Positions 32,587 to 43,239 of a stretch of 64,000 nt of DNA are shown piece after piece. Made by a program: the position numbers and the translations under genes. The stretch is from Limnanthes douglasii subsp. nivea (lineage: Eukaryota > Streptophyta > Magnoliopsida > Brassicales > Limnanthaceae). Below the pieces are notes generated by a model. The model was not told where the DNA came from and searched no databases. It saw nothing but the letters and a program-made list of their open reading frames with translations. The DNA lies in the NCBI GenBank assembly GCA_036936605.1, contig JAUPFV010000003.1, forward strand, positions 143,934,997-143,998,996. The letters run 5' to 3'. Each line of letters opens with the position of its first letter. The first letter of the stretch is position 1.

Positions 32587-33180
32587 TACGGTGTGGAGAA
32601 GTACTGACTGATTCCATAACGTTTACAGAATGCTGTGACCACGGTGTTTTGGAACTGTGGACCGTTGTCCGTCATTAGGATGCGAGGTATTCCAAACCAA
32701 GCTAAAATTTGATGGTGAATAAAATTATATATTGCTTGGGCTCTAGTGCAAGAGAGATATTTGGATTCTACCCGATTGGTGACGTAATCCACCGCGACCA
32801 CCAAAAATTGTCGCTTGCCAGTTTCCATAAGGAATGGCCCTACTAGATCGATGCCCAATTTATCGAAATAGTAAGGGACAATAACGGCCTGCATCGGCTC
32901 ACTTGGAAGGCGACCAGTGTTGGTAAATTTTTTACATTGATAACATTGTTGGAAAAAAAATTCGGTGTCAGTGGACAATTCTGGCCCATAATATCCTGCT
33001 AAAATAAAATTTCTAATAAGGTTGCGGTATCCGCAATGTGCCCCAGTTTCTCCAGCATGTAGAGCATGCAGAACGGAAGTATCCTCTACTTGATCATGCA
33101 CTGGAATAGTGGTCGTGTTATGATTTTTCAGTATAGGATGTTGTCTAATATGCAGTATTTGGCTAGCCATAGTTGAAGAG
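32587..33180 (-). pseudogene. Integrase N-terminal half of the minus-strand Tat-type element
   Basis: Reading from 33170: HIRQHPILKNHNTTTIPVHD, then LHAGETGAHCGYRNLIRNFI and FFFQQCYQCKKFTNTG (His-His-Cys-Cys zinc domain), and FDKLGIDLVGPFLMETGKRQ (first Asp), VAVDYVTNRVE and GIPRILMTDNGPQFQN (second Asp), up to QYFSTPYYL where the nested element begins. About 190 codons have no stop, so this is the best preserved part of the element. The apparent residues after PYYL belong to the inserted LTR. Confidence 0.88.
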
Positions 33181-33369
33181 TCCTCGAGCAGCTACCTTAT
33201 CGGTTGGCATAGTGTTAGATTGGAGATATAACATATACGGTTGTCTGTAGTCACTGGCGTTTTCAATTTCACAAATGGTGTCGATATGATTAATAATTTT
33301 TGGAGTTGGAAATTTATGTATAAGGATAAGTGGATGTTCTCCTAACGTTGTGGTTTTGACCAAGGCGTC

Positions 33370-33726
33370 AGCGACAGAGTTTTCCAGGCAGGGTACCTAG
33401 TCGTATACCATTGTTGTAAACTTGGACTCATATTTCTTGAGTATTGTCATATATCCGCGAATTCCTTATTTCATATAATCATAGGTGTCATTAGCCTAAT
33501 TGATGACCAGTTCTGAGTCAGAATAGATGCAAAGAATTTGAGCCCTACATATTAATGTTAGCTCTATGCCACAAAGCACTACATCATACTCTACAACATT
33601 GTTGTTTACGGGGAAGTTAAAATGGATAGCTTCGCAAACCTCATCTCTTGTAAGTATTTTAAGAATGACCCCGTCACCGCCTCCTGAGGTGCTCGAGGCC
33701 CCATCGGTTTTGATAATCCATTCCAT
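33370..33726 (-). pseudogene. Second (archaeal-type) RNase H of the minus-strand Tat-type element
   Basis: Reads MEWIIKTDGASSTSGGGDGV (catalytic Asp in TDGAS), NNNVVEYDVVLCGIELTLIC (Glu in VEY) and ILCIYSDSELVIN (Asp in SDSE). It lies between the first RNase H and integrase, as expected for the Tat lineage. Confidence 0.82.
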
Positions 33727-33814
33727 ATGCTCAGTGCCAAGTGATGTTTTATTTTAAGAGGATGCCTCACGAGGCGAGGAAAATTTTGTGAGGATATCAA
33801 CAATGACTTGTCCC

Positions 33815-34260
33815 TTAATTGCATTGCGCGGTTCGAACTTGATGTTGTATTCCCCTATCTTGATGGTCCACTTGGTAAATCTGCCAGACGTATCGGGTTT
33901 TTTTTATTATATTTGTGAGAGGGAATGACGTTTGGACAGTGATTGTGTGCCCTTGAAAATAGGGGTGCATCTTTCGAGCGACTAATACCAGGCCGAGTGC
34001 AAGCTTTTCTAAGTTGAGGTACCGGGTCTCAGGATCAACCAAGATTTTACTGGTGTAGTAGATAGGTAGCTGAACACCAGATAGTTTCCTAATCAATATT
34101 GCACTGACAGAGAAAGGTGAAACATATAAGTATAAGAATAAAGGGTCACCTACCACAGGGGCAGATCATATTTCTGGTGATGTGAGATAGTTATTTAATG
34201 CCTCGAAATCCATGTTTCACTCCTTTGTCTAAGGGAAATTTTTAGCCCCTCAAAGAATTT
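33815..34260 (-). pseudogene. RNase H (first copy) of the minus-strand Tat-type element
   Basis: Contains FLYLYVSPFSVSAILIRKLS, GVQLPIYYTSKILVDPETRY and LEKLALGLVLVARKMHPYFQ, then HTITVQTSFPLTNIIKK. The block is long and stop-free (113 codons). Confidence 0.85.
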
Positions 34261-34289
34261 TAATAAAAGGGTTACTTTTATCCGAGGCT

Positions 34290-35352
34290 CTTAAGATAAA
34301 TCAGGACAGTGTTGTCAGGCATCCCATCAGACACCGGACCTCCTTGATGTTCCTTGGCGGTGAAATTTGTATAACTGCTTGCAACTGGGTGGGGTTAGCT
34401 TCGATCACATTTTTACTTAGTATACAACCCATAAATTTGCCGCTATGTACACCAAAAGAGCACTTCATAGGGTTGAGCTTCAAATTAAATTGGCTAGCAG
34501 GTCGAACACGGTTTAAAGTACCTCGAGTTGGTTATCAGTTGTGTGCATTTTGACAATCATATCATCGATATATGCTTCTATGTGCTTTCCTATGTGATCT
34601 TTGAAAATACGATTCACCAGATGTTGGTATGTGGAGCCTTTTCTATAAACCCAACAACATCACAATGTAACATTATAGGTCATACTCTGTTTGGAACATC
34701 GTGTGCTCCTCGTCTCATGGGTTAAAACGAATATGATTATAACTAGAGTTCACATCCATTGAATAAAGAAACTCACAAAACGAGGTCGAATCTACCAACT
34801 GATCGATACGTTGTAGGGGAATGCATCTTCCGGGCATGCTTGATTCAGATTGGAGAAATCAACGCACATGCGTCATTGACCCCCTTTCATTTTTACTAAC
34901 ACTAGGTTATCCACCCAGACTGAAAACTGAGCTTGTCGAATATGCCCAAGCCGAGATAGTTTTTTTACCTCAGCCCTAATGGTCTCTTTCTTCTCAACAG
35001 AAAATGAACGTCGCTTCTGCCGCACGGGCTTGGCGTATGAATCAATTGCTAATTCGTGGCAAATAATAGAAGGATTGACCCCTGACACATCACTAGTCTC
35101 CCACACAAAAATATCCAAGTTTCTTCCTAACAAGTCAAGTAATAACTGTTTAAAAATAGAATTCAAATTTTTACCTAGTCGCAAAGTGCGGCCCTCTACC
35201 ACCAACTCTTCGATTGAGTTTGGAGGGTCTGCATCGGGCTTCTCTGTTTCTCTAAGGATCATCAACATGATTGGGCGAAGGTAGTGCTCTACCACTTTCT
35301 CCACGCACCCCCTCGCTAGGTAATTGCTATCAAAGAGGCTTTGTTGGGTCAA
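34290..35352 (-). pseudogene. Reverse transcriptase of the minus-strand Tat-type element
   Basis: The N-terminal part (35352-34873) has NLDIFVWETSDVSGVNPSII, then KKETIRAEVKKLSRLGHIRQ and FSVWVDNLVLVKMKGGQ. The catalytic AYIDDMIV motif is intact (YIDD at 34561-34572). MKLNPMKCSFGVHSGKFMGC and PPRNIKEVRCLMGC close the domain. Frame breaks lie between 34870 and 34580. Confidence 0.85.
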
Positions 35353-35399
35353 ACGTGACTACATAACACGTCCTAGAAGTCCGTTGACTTTATATGATG

Positions 35400-35740
35400 A
35401 TCCCAACCACGTTCCCCACTGGGTATTTTATATATTGTCTGAAAGTGCATGGGGTGGCTTTCATCAGATGTAGCTAAGGTAGCCTGATAATCGCGTGGTA
35501 AGAGTTGGGGGTATCAGAGATCATGAACATCGTCTTAAGATCCTTCTTAACAACCCCATAACCTACTTTAACCATCAACTCAACCTCTACCACACATTGA
35601 GATGCCTTGTCTTCATATCCTACCAGGGTTTGTTGGGTTGATTTATAGGGCGGAACTTCATGCATGCAATCGTAGCTGGATTTGAAGATGACATTGGATG
35701 AGTTTCCTCCATCTATACAACCCAAGACACCCAATGTTCA
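35400..35740 (-). pseudogene. Aspartic protease of the minus-strand Tat-type element
   Basis: The frame 35474-35734 reads MGVLGCIDGGNSSNVIFKSS (DGGNSSNVIF is equivalent to 'DTGSSxNVlF'), then YKSTQQTLVGYEDKASQCVV and TMFMISDTPNSYHAIIRLP ('YNaIlGRp'). Confidence 0.75.
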
Positions 35741-36252
35741 AATTTACTATTAATGCATCCTCATGTGGCGTGTTGACCCTCCCCCCTTCAGATTGTCATC
35801 ATTAAACGTAAGGTCGGTCACAAGTCTTGGTAATTTTGGTATGATGAAGCTTAAACTGCTTGAACTTTGTGAGCATTCCTTGCTCTTTTGTTAGACTTCA
35901 TGTCGAAGGATACTTTGGAGTTTCCTCCAGCAATAGTGAATAACGATGACGCAAGGCCACTGGTGTTAAAACTGAGTTGTTGGCTAGCTCAAATGTCCTC
36001 CCACAATAGTGAACAACCATTGTTATCTTCCTGCATCTGTTCGTTTATCGTCGTAGGACTTCTCTTCATCGGTTGGTAGGGTTCATACTTCGTAGTTTCC
36101 TCCAACGATAGTGAATAACAACGACGTACGATCGTTGGTATTAAATAATGAGTTGTTGTTTACCTCGGAATTTCCTCCCACAATGGTGAACAACCATTAA
36201 TTTTTCCTGCATTTGCCCGCTTATCTTCGTAGGGTTTCTCTTCATCGGTTGG
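35741..36252 (-). other. gag-protease linker with local repeats
   Basis: No domain recognised. 'TCCTCC(A/C)(A/G)CAATAGTGAA(T/C)AAC' recurs at 35923, 35997, 36093 and 36175, giving small tandem units of about 75-95 bp. Confidence 0.45.
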
Positions 36253-36450
36253 TCAGGTTTCGTCCCTTCGCTCAAGCTGCTGATGGCGATCTTGTTGTCT
36301 AACAAAATGGATGAGCTCACCGTTATCTATCAATCTTTGAATTTTTTTCTTAAGCTGCCAACATTCATCAGTCGGGTGACTATAGTCATTGTGGAAGGAG
36401 CAAATATATATGTTCAATCTTTTAAAACCGGGCTCGCTTATCACTAGAGG
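36253..36450 (-). pseudogene. gag zinc knuckle of the minus-strand Tat-type element
   Basis: Reads YICSFHNDYSHPTDECWQLK, then KKIQRLIDNGELIHFV. This is the 'C-x-F-H-x-D-x-G-H-x-T-x-x-C-x-x-L-K-x-x-I-x-x-L-I' pattern that ends Tat-type gag, with Gly changed to Ser. Confidence 0.75.
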
Positions 36451-36599
36451 GGGCTGGTATCTCGTTCTCCTTTTGTCTGATCATAAATAACCGAGATGGT
36501 CTCGGTTAACATAGTGAACCATCTAGATGGATTATCATAGTGCGTTGGTCGACGAGCGTTATCCTGACGAGGCCCATCATCCGTTTTTTTTTGTCAAAG

Positions 36600-37230
36600 G
36601 GTTGTTCTTTTATATTTGAAATGTGTCTTTCTGGTAAATCTTCATTTCTAGTCTTATCTACTCGGATGAACTAGTCTACCTGGGCTAGCAAAGATCCTAT
36701 TTTTTCCGTTGAGAATCTGATTAAATTAGCGTAAAGCTCTCCTCATCGATCTAGGCCTCTCTTGAGGGAGACAATAATGATATTTTATCCAAATCTAGTA
36801 AAGCATTCATAGAATGGAAAAAACACTTCACATAAATTTTTGATGACTCGCCTCTTCTTTGGTAGAGATCCATAATTGAGTCTCCTTCACGTCGAAGTTC
36901 CTTCATTTCCTATGAATCTCTCTTTGAAGGCTCTCCAGAAACCTGCAAAACTGTAAATAGATCCCTTAGGCAGACCTCTGGACCAGTAATCACATTACCT
37001 TTAAGATTCATCGACAGGGCTCGGCAGAACATAGTATCACCATGGTTAAAAGCCATCATCATGTTGCGGAATTGCTCCAGATGCCTTTCCGGATCCCGTG
37101 TTCCATCATACGCTTCCATTCTGAAAGAGTCGAATTTGCTGGGAATCTGGGCCTCGAAGATCTTTTCTAATAATGGAGACTCATTCATGATGTAGGTGTA
37201 CATTGTTTGTCGTACTTGATTGCATTGCAC
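36600..37230 (-). pseudogene. gag core of the minus-strand Tat-type element
   Basis: The frame 36910-37230 reads MNESPLLEKIFEAQIPSKFD, then MEAYDGTRDPERHLEQFRNM and MFCRALSMNLKG, the start of the retrotransposon gag domain. Later blocks continue in other frames to about 36640. An upstream region to about 37800 has no clear domain. Confidence 0.78.
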
Positions 37231-37862
37231 ATCCTTGTTCTCCCTAGCCTTCGTAAAAGTGTAGGGCTACACCTCTTGTCATGGCTCATGTTCTTTGGAA
37301 CGTTTATTGCCCCCGCTTTCTCGTTCTCCTTACTTCTTATCCTCGCATTTGGAAGAACGATCTCCTTGATTAGAAATGTTAGTTCCTCGAACCTTAGCCA
37401 TCAATGCATGCAATGCGTTGTTTAGCTCGACTATGGTAGCGTGCGTGGCCTATTCCTTAGCGTCGCGGTCACATACTACCCTATGCTATTCCTGTTGTAG
37501 GTATTGAAGCTGTTGTTTTAACTGCCAGACTGTCGGCATAATCATCGGCTTATTGCATGCCGCTTTCTGCAAAGTCGGGCGTGTTACGCTTTCCGATGCG
37601 TGTGGTACGGACTCCAGTCTGGTTGTATTTGTTGGTTGTCCCACTTAGGATATTACTTCAACGCGAGTTACTTCTACCACATCTAAGTTGGTGACAGTGA
37701 TAGGAGGCAACTGATCCTTCTCCATCAGTGAATTTCCCGCAATTCTCCGGTGATCCGTCGTCTCGCTCTGCTTCAGAATATCCTTCTCGATCCCTGATTT
37801 TGTAACTACCATGGCTTGAAAATTGTACTACTGAGTGTTTTTGTTATCGTTTTCACAAACAA

Positions 37863-38644
37863 TGTTGAATTTCTTATGGGAAAACATAAGAAATATAATA
37901 TCAAGTATACATTTTATTGATCAAGGATGAGAAGATACATTTTTATGAAGATTTCCTATCTATTTATACGATTTTGTAGCGGTTTTAAATCACCACTTAA
38001 TACAATTTTCAATTAATTATGCACGTAGATCAACACTAATGATAATGGTCCTAAAATTATGACCATTAATACAGTCTTCATGCGTTGCGTGGGTTGACTT
38101 GTCAACCAGTATTGAATTGGTCATAAAGGTTTCCTTAGTTACTTGTTTTGGTAATCGACCTCAATTGATCTGACTATTGCGCATTTGATCGTCGATTACC
38201 TCTGCTTCAATTATAACTTCTGCTCAGTTTTGACATGTATTCGGTCTCAAACAACACTCAGTTTTATCTTTGCTCGATGAAAAATTGCATGTTTCATGAT
38301 GGTGTTTGTTAGGTTTCTATTTTTGCGTTGTTTGATAACCAGATCGGTTCGTCATATGCTTAGGCGCAATATATGTTTAGTGAGGCATCTGCTCAGTCTT
38401 TTACCCTCGACATCTTTTCTCTTTTTCCTTAACATCACTTATCTTACCTAGGACATTGATTTCACTTCGGTTTGGCATCGGTCATTTGATACTTGCCACT
38501 TATATTTATGCATAGTTTTAATCCACTTTGTACATGTACAAGTTCGATTCAGTATTGCTTGTATATCCATACCGTATCCACCCACCCACCTGCTCTGATA
38601 TTGTTTGGTCTATTGGTTAATGAAGACCTTCCAATATTACATCA
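37863..38644 (-). repeat. 5' LTR (right on the + strand), about 780 bp
   Basis: Plus-strand start TGTTGAATTTCTTATGGG, end approximately TATTACATCA. Collinear with the left LTR. The outer end is less certain: either 38632 (CTTCCA) or 38644. Confidence 0.72.
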
Positions 38645-39549
38645 TGTACATCAACCAAACAACTAAACTAGATTAGTATTATTTCATTATGGTTCGATTT
38701 AATATAATTCCATGATTTAGGCATATCGTTTCAAGTGGAGATGATAATTGTGCTTGACATGTGCCATTTAAAAATAAATCTTGCGGTGACTGAAGTTTTG
38801 CGCTGAAATTCCAACCAGACCAGTCCAATTGTGTACCATTTAACATTTTACTATTTTTAAAAAATATATATTTTTTAAATTAATTCATATGTGTATGTTT
38901 AGTTGATCATGTTCCGTTGAATAGTTGAATAATTTTTATCTTTTAAATCTAATTTTAGCTTTTAAATTGAGATTTAAATTTGTAGTTTAAAAACTAATTA
39001 TTTAAGTAAAATGAGAAATTAAAATATTTATATCATAAAAATAATTATATATATTGTTTAGATATTTTCAATAGTTTATTAGATGTTTTAATATATTTTA
39101 AAAAATTATTTTTTTAATAATAAATTTAATTGATCAAGAGAAAACAAAAATATTTATTATAAACGAAATAATTAAGATATTTTATATATATTTATATTCA
39201 TTTCTATATCTTTAAAGTTATTCGTATTTTATATACTTATACAACAATTTGAAGAAGTTAAAGTTATGTATACTTGTACAATCGTAAATAACAAAATAAA
39301 ATTAAAAATGTATTTAATTAATAAAACTATAAAAAACCACTAACCTATAAAATAATAAAAGAATTTGATACAATAAAAAACATAACAAAATAAAAACTAT
39401 ACGATAGATTACTATATTGATCAAATGTTTAAATTTTAATTTATGAAACCACGAGATGGTTGTGTTGGAGGAGGTGTGTGATTTGTAGGCTGTTGTTGAG
39501 GAGACATAGTATCACACATAACATTGTCATAAATCAATTTCATCTTCAT
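38645..39549. other. Very AT-rich DNA, nothing recognised
   Basis: Roughly 900 bases of A/T-dominated sequence with no open frame of note, no paired LTR and no structural RNA signal that I could support. Confidence 0.6.
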
Positions 39550-40350
39550 CTTTTCAGCATTTAGCGTAAGTATTCGTTTTGACGTTGCATCTCCCTCCGC
39601 ATCTGATGTAACCTCTCATACAATTGAGTTTAGTTGATGCACAATTGATCAAAGTCAATATGCAATTAGCCAAACATTTTTTCCATATATTCACGCTCAG
39701 ATAATCTTCTTTGAGGAGACAGTTGATGAAAAGAACTACCAACACGAGAAGTGGTCGGTCCTTGCATCCTATCATGCCTGATTGCCATCCACCCTTGAGA
39801 CGATAGAGGTGGAGCACACCAATTGATCGTTTAAACTATATCTCTACTCTCTTTAAAAAAATTAAAGACCTTCAAATTCCCTAAGAGTTGTCTATTCGAG
39901 GAATATCTCTCTTGATTTCTTAGAGATAAATTTTTTAATTTAGAACCCTTCGGAACCAGACACTCAATATACTCATTAGCATCTACCTTTTTTCCTCTCA
40001 AGAAACTGATTTACTATTATCCCATAAGATATATACTCTTTACGAAATAAATAATTCATATGCATAATGATCAAACTTGGTAAATTAGTTATCGTATCAA
40101 TAGTTACAAATAATTGAAGACTCGTCAAGATTGTATCCTAATTATTTAAAGGCACGAAACAACCATTAACTAATTTCAATTTAATTTTTGAACTCATGAT
40201 AGATTTTTATATTAAAACGTCTACTCTTATATCCAATTTTCTCATTGCCAATAATTGGTTGAGGTCTACCATTATTCAATAATTTTATTGTTTCATCAAA
40301 TGTTATAGGCCAATCATTAGGTCAACTTTTTGAATACAACTTAAAGTGTA
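39550..40350 (-). pseudogene. Decayed coding remnant, probably transposon-derived, unassigned
   Basis: The minus strand shows coding-like blocks: ERKKVDANEYIECLVPKGSK, SSQGWMAIRHDRMQGPTTSR, SPQRRLSEREYMEKMFG and LYERLHQMRREMQRQNEYLR (a short coiled coil). The upstream frames contain LLNNGRPQPIIGNEKIGYKS and NLPSLIIMHM-like pieces. They vaguely recall the 'putative plant transposon protein' type. Many stops. Could equally be an unrelated old gene; I do not assign a function. Confidence 0.35.
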
Positions 40351-40639
40351 TTAAGTCATCTTCAAAATGGGGTTGGGAAAATTAAATTATTTTTCTAATC
40401 ACGAGGTTTTTTTTTGGTTTGCATGATAATAAGTGAAAAATTTGATAAGAAGATAATTTTCGATAATAATATATTATTTTGGTATTCAAGAAATCATGCA
40501 TTTTCTCCGAAGCTTTGATCTATTTATACATCCCAAGATAAGTCTCACTCTCCCCACTAACTATTTCACTATATATTAGTTATATCGTACTATTAATGCG
40601 TAAGAGTTGATCCCATATTTCATTGATGGCGCATATCCT

Positions 40640-40952
40640 AATGTTTTCATGCTCTTTCTTAGTATTTCTCGTCTTGTCCTTATGCTGAGTCGTTTTTCCA
40701 ATTTCTCTTTTTTGAGGGCTTAACGCCCGGTCATTTCTGGTATGCTTGGTTGGCATTTTTATTGTTGGCCAAGCAAAATCTTTCATCATTGGTCTTTTTT
40801 TCTTGATCACCGAGCTTATATGGCGATTGTTTGTAGTAGATTATGTCTTAGGGGCATATTTTATTTTCTTGCTTTGTTATTATATTACTATTTAACGAGC
40901 GTGCCCTCGTGATCATAATGTATATACCTTGTCTAAGGGTATAACCTTATCA
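40640..40952 (-). repeat. 3' LTR portion
   Basis: Matches 45425-45707, for example CAATTTCTCTTTTTTGAGGG, GGTCATTTCTGGTATG, TAGTAGATTATGTC and ATATACCTTGTCTAAGGGTA. It ends CCTTATCA at 40952. The following AGATTCTCTATAG on the plus strand is the reverse of a weak polypurine tract. The outer boundary is unknown. Confidence 0.6.
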
Positions 40953-41629
40953 AGATTCTCTATAGTAATTTAAGTACGAGTTTAGTGATATTTGTTACTT
41001 AATAAAATATCATTAACTAAAGACATAGTAAGCTATGTTTGACCACCTTAGACGTGACATGTGGCCAAGTTATTTGAATTTTGAAACTGTTGTAATGGTA
41101 TTGTCAGACACACAATTCTTATACATCAACATTTTGTTCTCATGTGTCAGTTATTCTTTGTGTGTGACCTTTCGTTATTCTGAAAACCATAGGCTTTTTC
41201 AAAACACGTTGGTAGGACGTTGTTTTTGTATTGCTTGTTTATACATAAAATAGGCTTGATATTATGGACTGTTAAGTGGATCTGCATCTAAGAATTGGTG
41301 ATATCAACATTTCTCTAATATAGTACTTAGTTGTAAATGATTAGGCTTACTGGCTTGAGTCATAATAGGACGTATAGAAGTTGTTGCCGGAAAATCCTAG
41401 TTAACTCTAACTTACAAGATAAAAGTTAAATAATCTTTGACACCCTGAAAATCCATTTATACATTTAATTTATAGTTGATGACTTCTCTTCTTCCCCATC
41501 ATACATGACTCGGGAAGGGGGTTTGAAAAAAAATAAACCGACAGAAGAAGCAAACCCCATTGTACTGCTAGAAGATAAGGTAGAACATAAGGATTTTTTT
41601 TAGACCAATTGTTTTGTCGGCTATGACCT

Positions 41630-42640
41630 ACGTATAAATGTCTGACATAAGAGGGGCACTGTCGGTTTAGATTAGAGTATGACTTTCCCGAATCAGATGA
41701 AACTCGAATGTCCAAGTTGGGAAAATATCTGCATATGGGTTGAGAGAGGGAAAACATGTTTCTATACTACATTATTTGAGTGGGGACTTTGCTTGCCCCT
41801 TCATCAGCTTGTCAACAAATTATTTAAGTATACTTCGCTATTATCAACCTAGTTAACCGTGAATAAAATGTGAATGATGTTAGACATGCTGGTTAGTTCC
41901 AATGTTTTAGATATCCTAATATGTGTGGCGGATTTTCTTTATAGCGTGGATTTATACAAGTCTTCAGGGATCCTGTTTTTTATATATCTATGCAGAATGA
42001 TCATAAATTATGAACTTGCCTACCTCAATAAACATTGCAAGCCATCTTTTATTTTTGTGTATGGTAACTGCAGACACCTCATTGGGAAGGAAAATATCCA
42101 ATTGCAGAGGAGATGAGTGTACACATGTAAGCTAAGTTTTTTATGCTGCTTTTATTGTTTGAATCTTGGTAAATATAATGTATTAATATATGTTTTGGTT
42201 GTACTGCGTAATCACTCATGTAGGTGTATTTAAAGATACTCCCAGCCTCTTTGGTAACAAGGAGACGAGTGACTGTATACTGATGTCGGTCACTAATGTG
42301 GGTATCAAAGAAGTAAGGTAGATGAGTCCTACCCAACCGGGTAAAAAGAAGAGGATACGAACCAAGATTGGCGTCCCTGTTGGGCAACAAAAGAGTCTGT
42401 TTGACGTGAATTGAAGCATAAAAATTATGTCAAAACCTTCGTGAGATTGGCCATTATTTCTAGCCCACTAGATATGTAGTAGAATCATGGTAAAAAGAGG
42501 ATGCTGACAAAAAATAAAGTCCCTGTTAGGCAGCAAAAGAGTCTGTTTAACATGCATGAAGCATAGAATCGTGTCGAAACCTCCAGGACATTGGCCATTA
42601 TTTTTGTACTATAAGTTATATTTTTGGGAATTTTGTATTG
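41630..42640 (+). pseudogene. Antisense ORF of the deleted Tat-type element
   Basis: Plus-strand frames give EYDFPESDETRMSKLGKYLH, FEWGLCLPLHQLVNKLFKYT and, at 41874-42116, YLNKHCKPSFIFVYGN. These match in order the 'Y-I/F-P-x-V-x-P-x-GE', 'F-x-xG-xxxP-xxxxV' and 'D-xxW-K-xF-xFV' blocks of the antisense ORF of the other elements. Beyond 42330 the frame has KKKRIRTKIGVPVGQQKSLF, duplicated 149 bases later. Stops and frameshifts throughout. Confidence 0.55.
42342..42612. repeat. 149-bp tandem duplication inside the antisense ORF
   Basis: Both units share TAAAAAGA.GAGGAT, GTCCCTGTT.GGCA.CAAAAGAGTCTGTTT, GAAGCATA.AA and TTGGCCATTATTT. The unit starts are at 42342 and 42491. Confidence 0.75.
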
Positions 42641-42849
42641 TCCTATATCGTTGAGCTTTAAATTATGGTATGTAATAAGTTTTCATTAATTTTTGTGCGG
42701 AAAAAATGATGTATATTTTTAATTACTGAATAAAAGATGTCGTTATTTATCATGGTGATGAGTTGTCTTATCTTCATGTTTACATAAAAAAATAGAGAAA
42801 GCGAAGGGTTGTCGGACTGATAAAAGAGGTGAATTAAGCATAGTTTAGC

Positions 42850-43110
42850 CTCTTGCGTGGCCCTCTAGTCTTAGTCAATAGACCAGTTCACAAATTTTGA
42901 TTTTGTGAATATAAGCTCAATATGGTTTCTTGTGTGGCCTACAGAGGCTTGGTTTAGGAACCATATTGCAATGTTGGAACTTAAAGCTCAAGTTCAATAG
43001 GGTCCCTTGTGTAACCGTATGGGAATGGTCGTACGACCAATTCACGTTGAGTGACTTTTTGAGTTAGAGCAGTGTGTCCCATTGCGTAGCCTTACGGCTT
43101 TGTCTTGAGG
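42850..43110. repeat. Short tandem-repeat array, related to that at 22030-22255
   Basis: Units start near 42850, 42926, 43013 and 43077, spaced 76, 87 and 64 bp. They begin with TC(T/C)(C)TTG(C/T)GTGGCC-like sequence and contain CAGTTCAC or CAATTCACG. CCCATTGCGTAGCC matches the unit start of the array at 22048. Confidence 0.6.
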
Positions 43111-43239
43111 AAGATTGTTGTCCCTTAAGTACGATATGTACCCACGCCTTCAGTCGCTCGTTGTTTCGATAGCTAGTACCTTTTATATTACTAAGTTATC
43201 TCTCATAGTAGGTCTGTCTTGAATTATAATGAGTGTATT

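Larger units (their letters stand above)
16178..38644 (-). mobile_element. Tat-type Ty3/Gypsy element (minus), interrupted by a Copia fragment and by a second Gypsy element
   Basis: Matching LTRs lie at 16178-16879 and 37863-38644. Read on the minus strand the order is LTR, leader, gag, protease, RT, RNase H, second RNase H, integrase, short tandem-repeat array, antisense ORF, polypurine tract and LTR. Subtracting the 9.7-kb element at 22915-32581 and the 2-kb Copia piece at 19347-21385 leaves about 10.8 kb. Dual RNase H and the antisense ORF mark the Tat lineage. All genes carry stops. I did not find a matching target-site duplication (ACAAG on the left has no obvious partner on the right). 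Confidence 0.85.

Noticed and set aside
41035..41253. 72-codon plus frame between LTR and antisense ORF
   Set aside because: Hydrophobic composition typical of AT-rich non-coding DNA; no similarity to antisense-ORF blocks.
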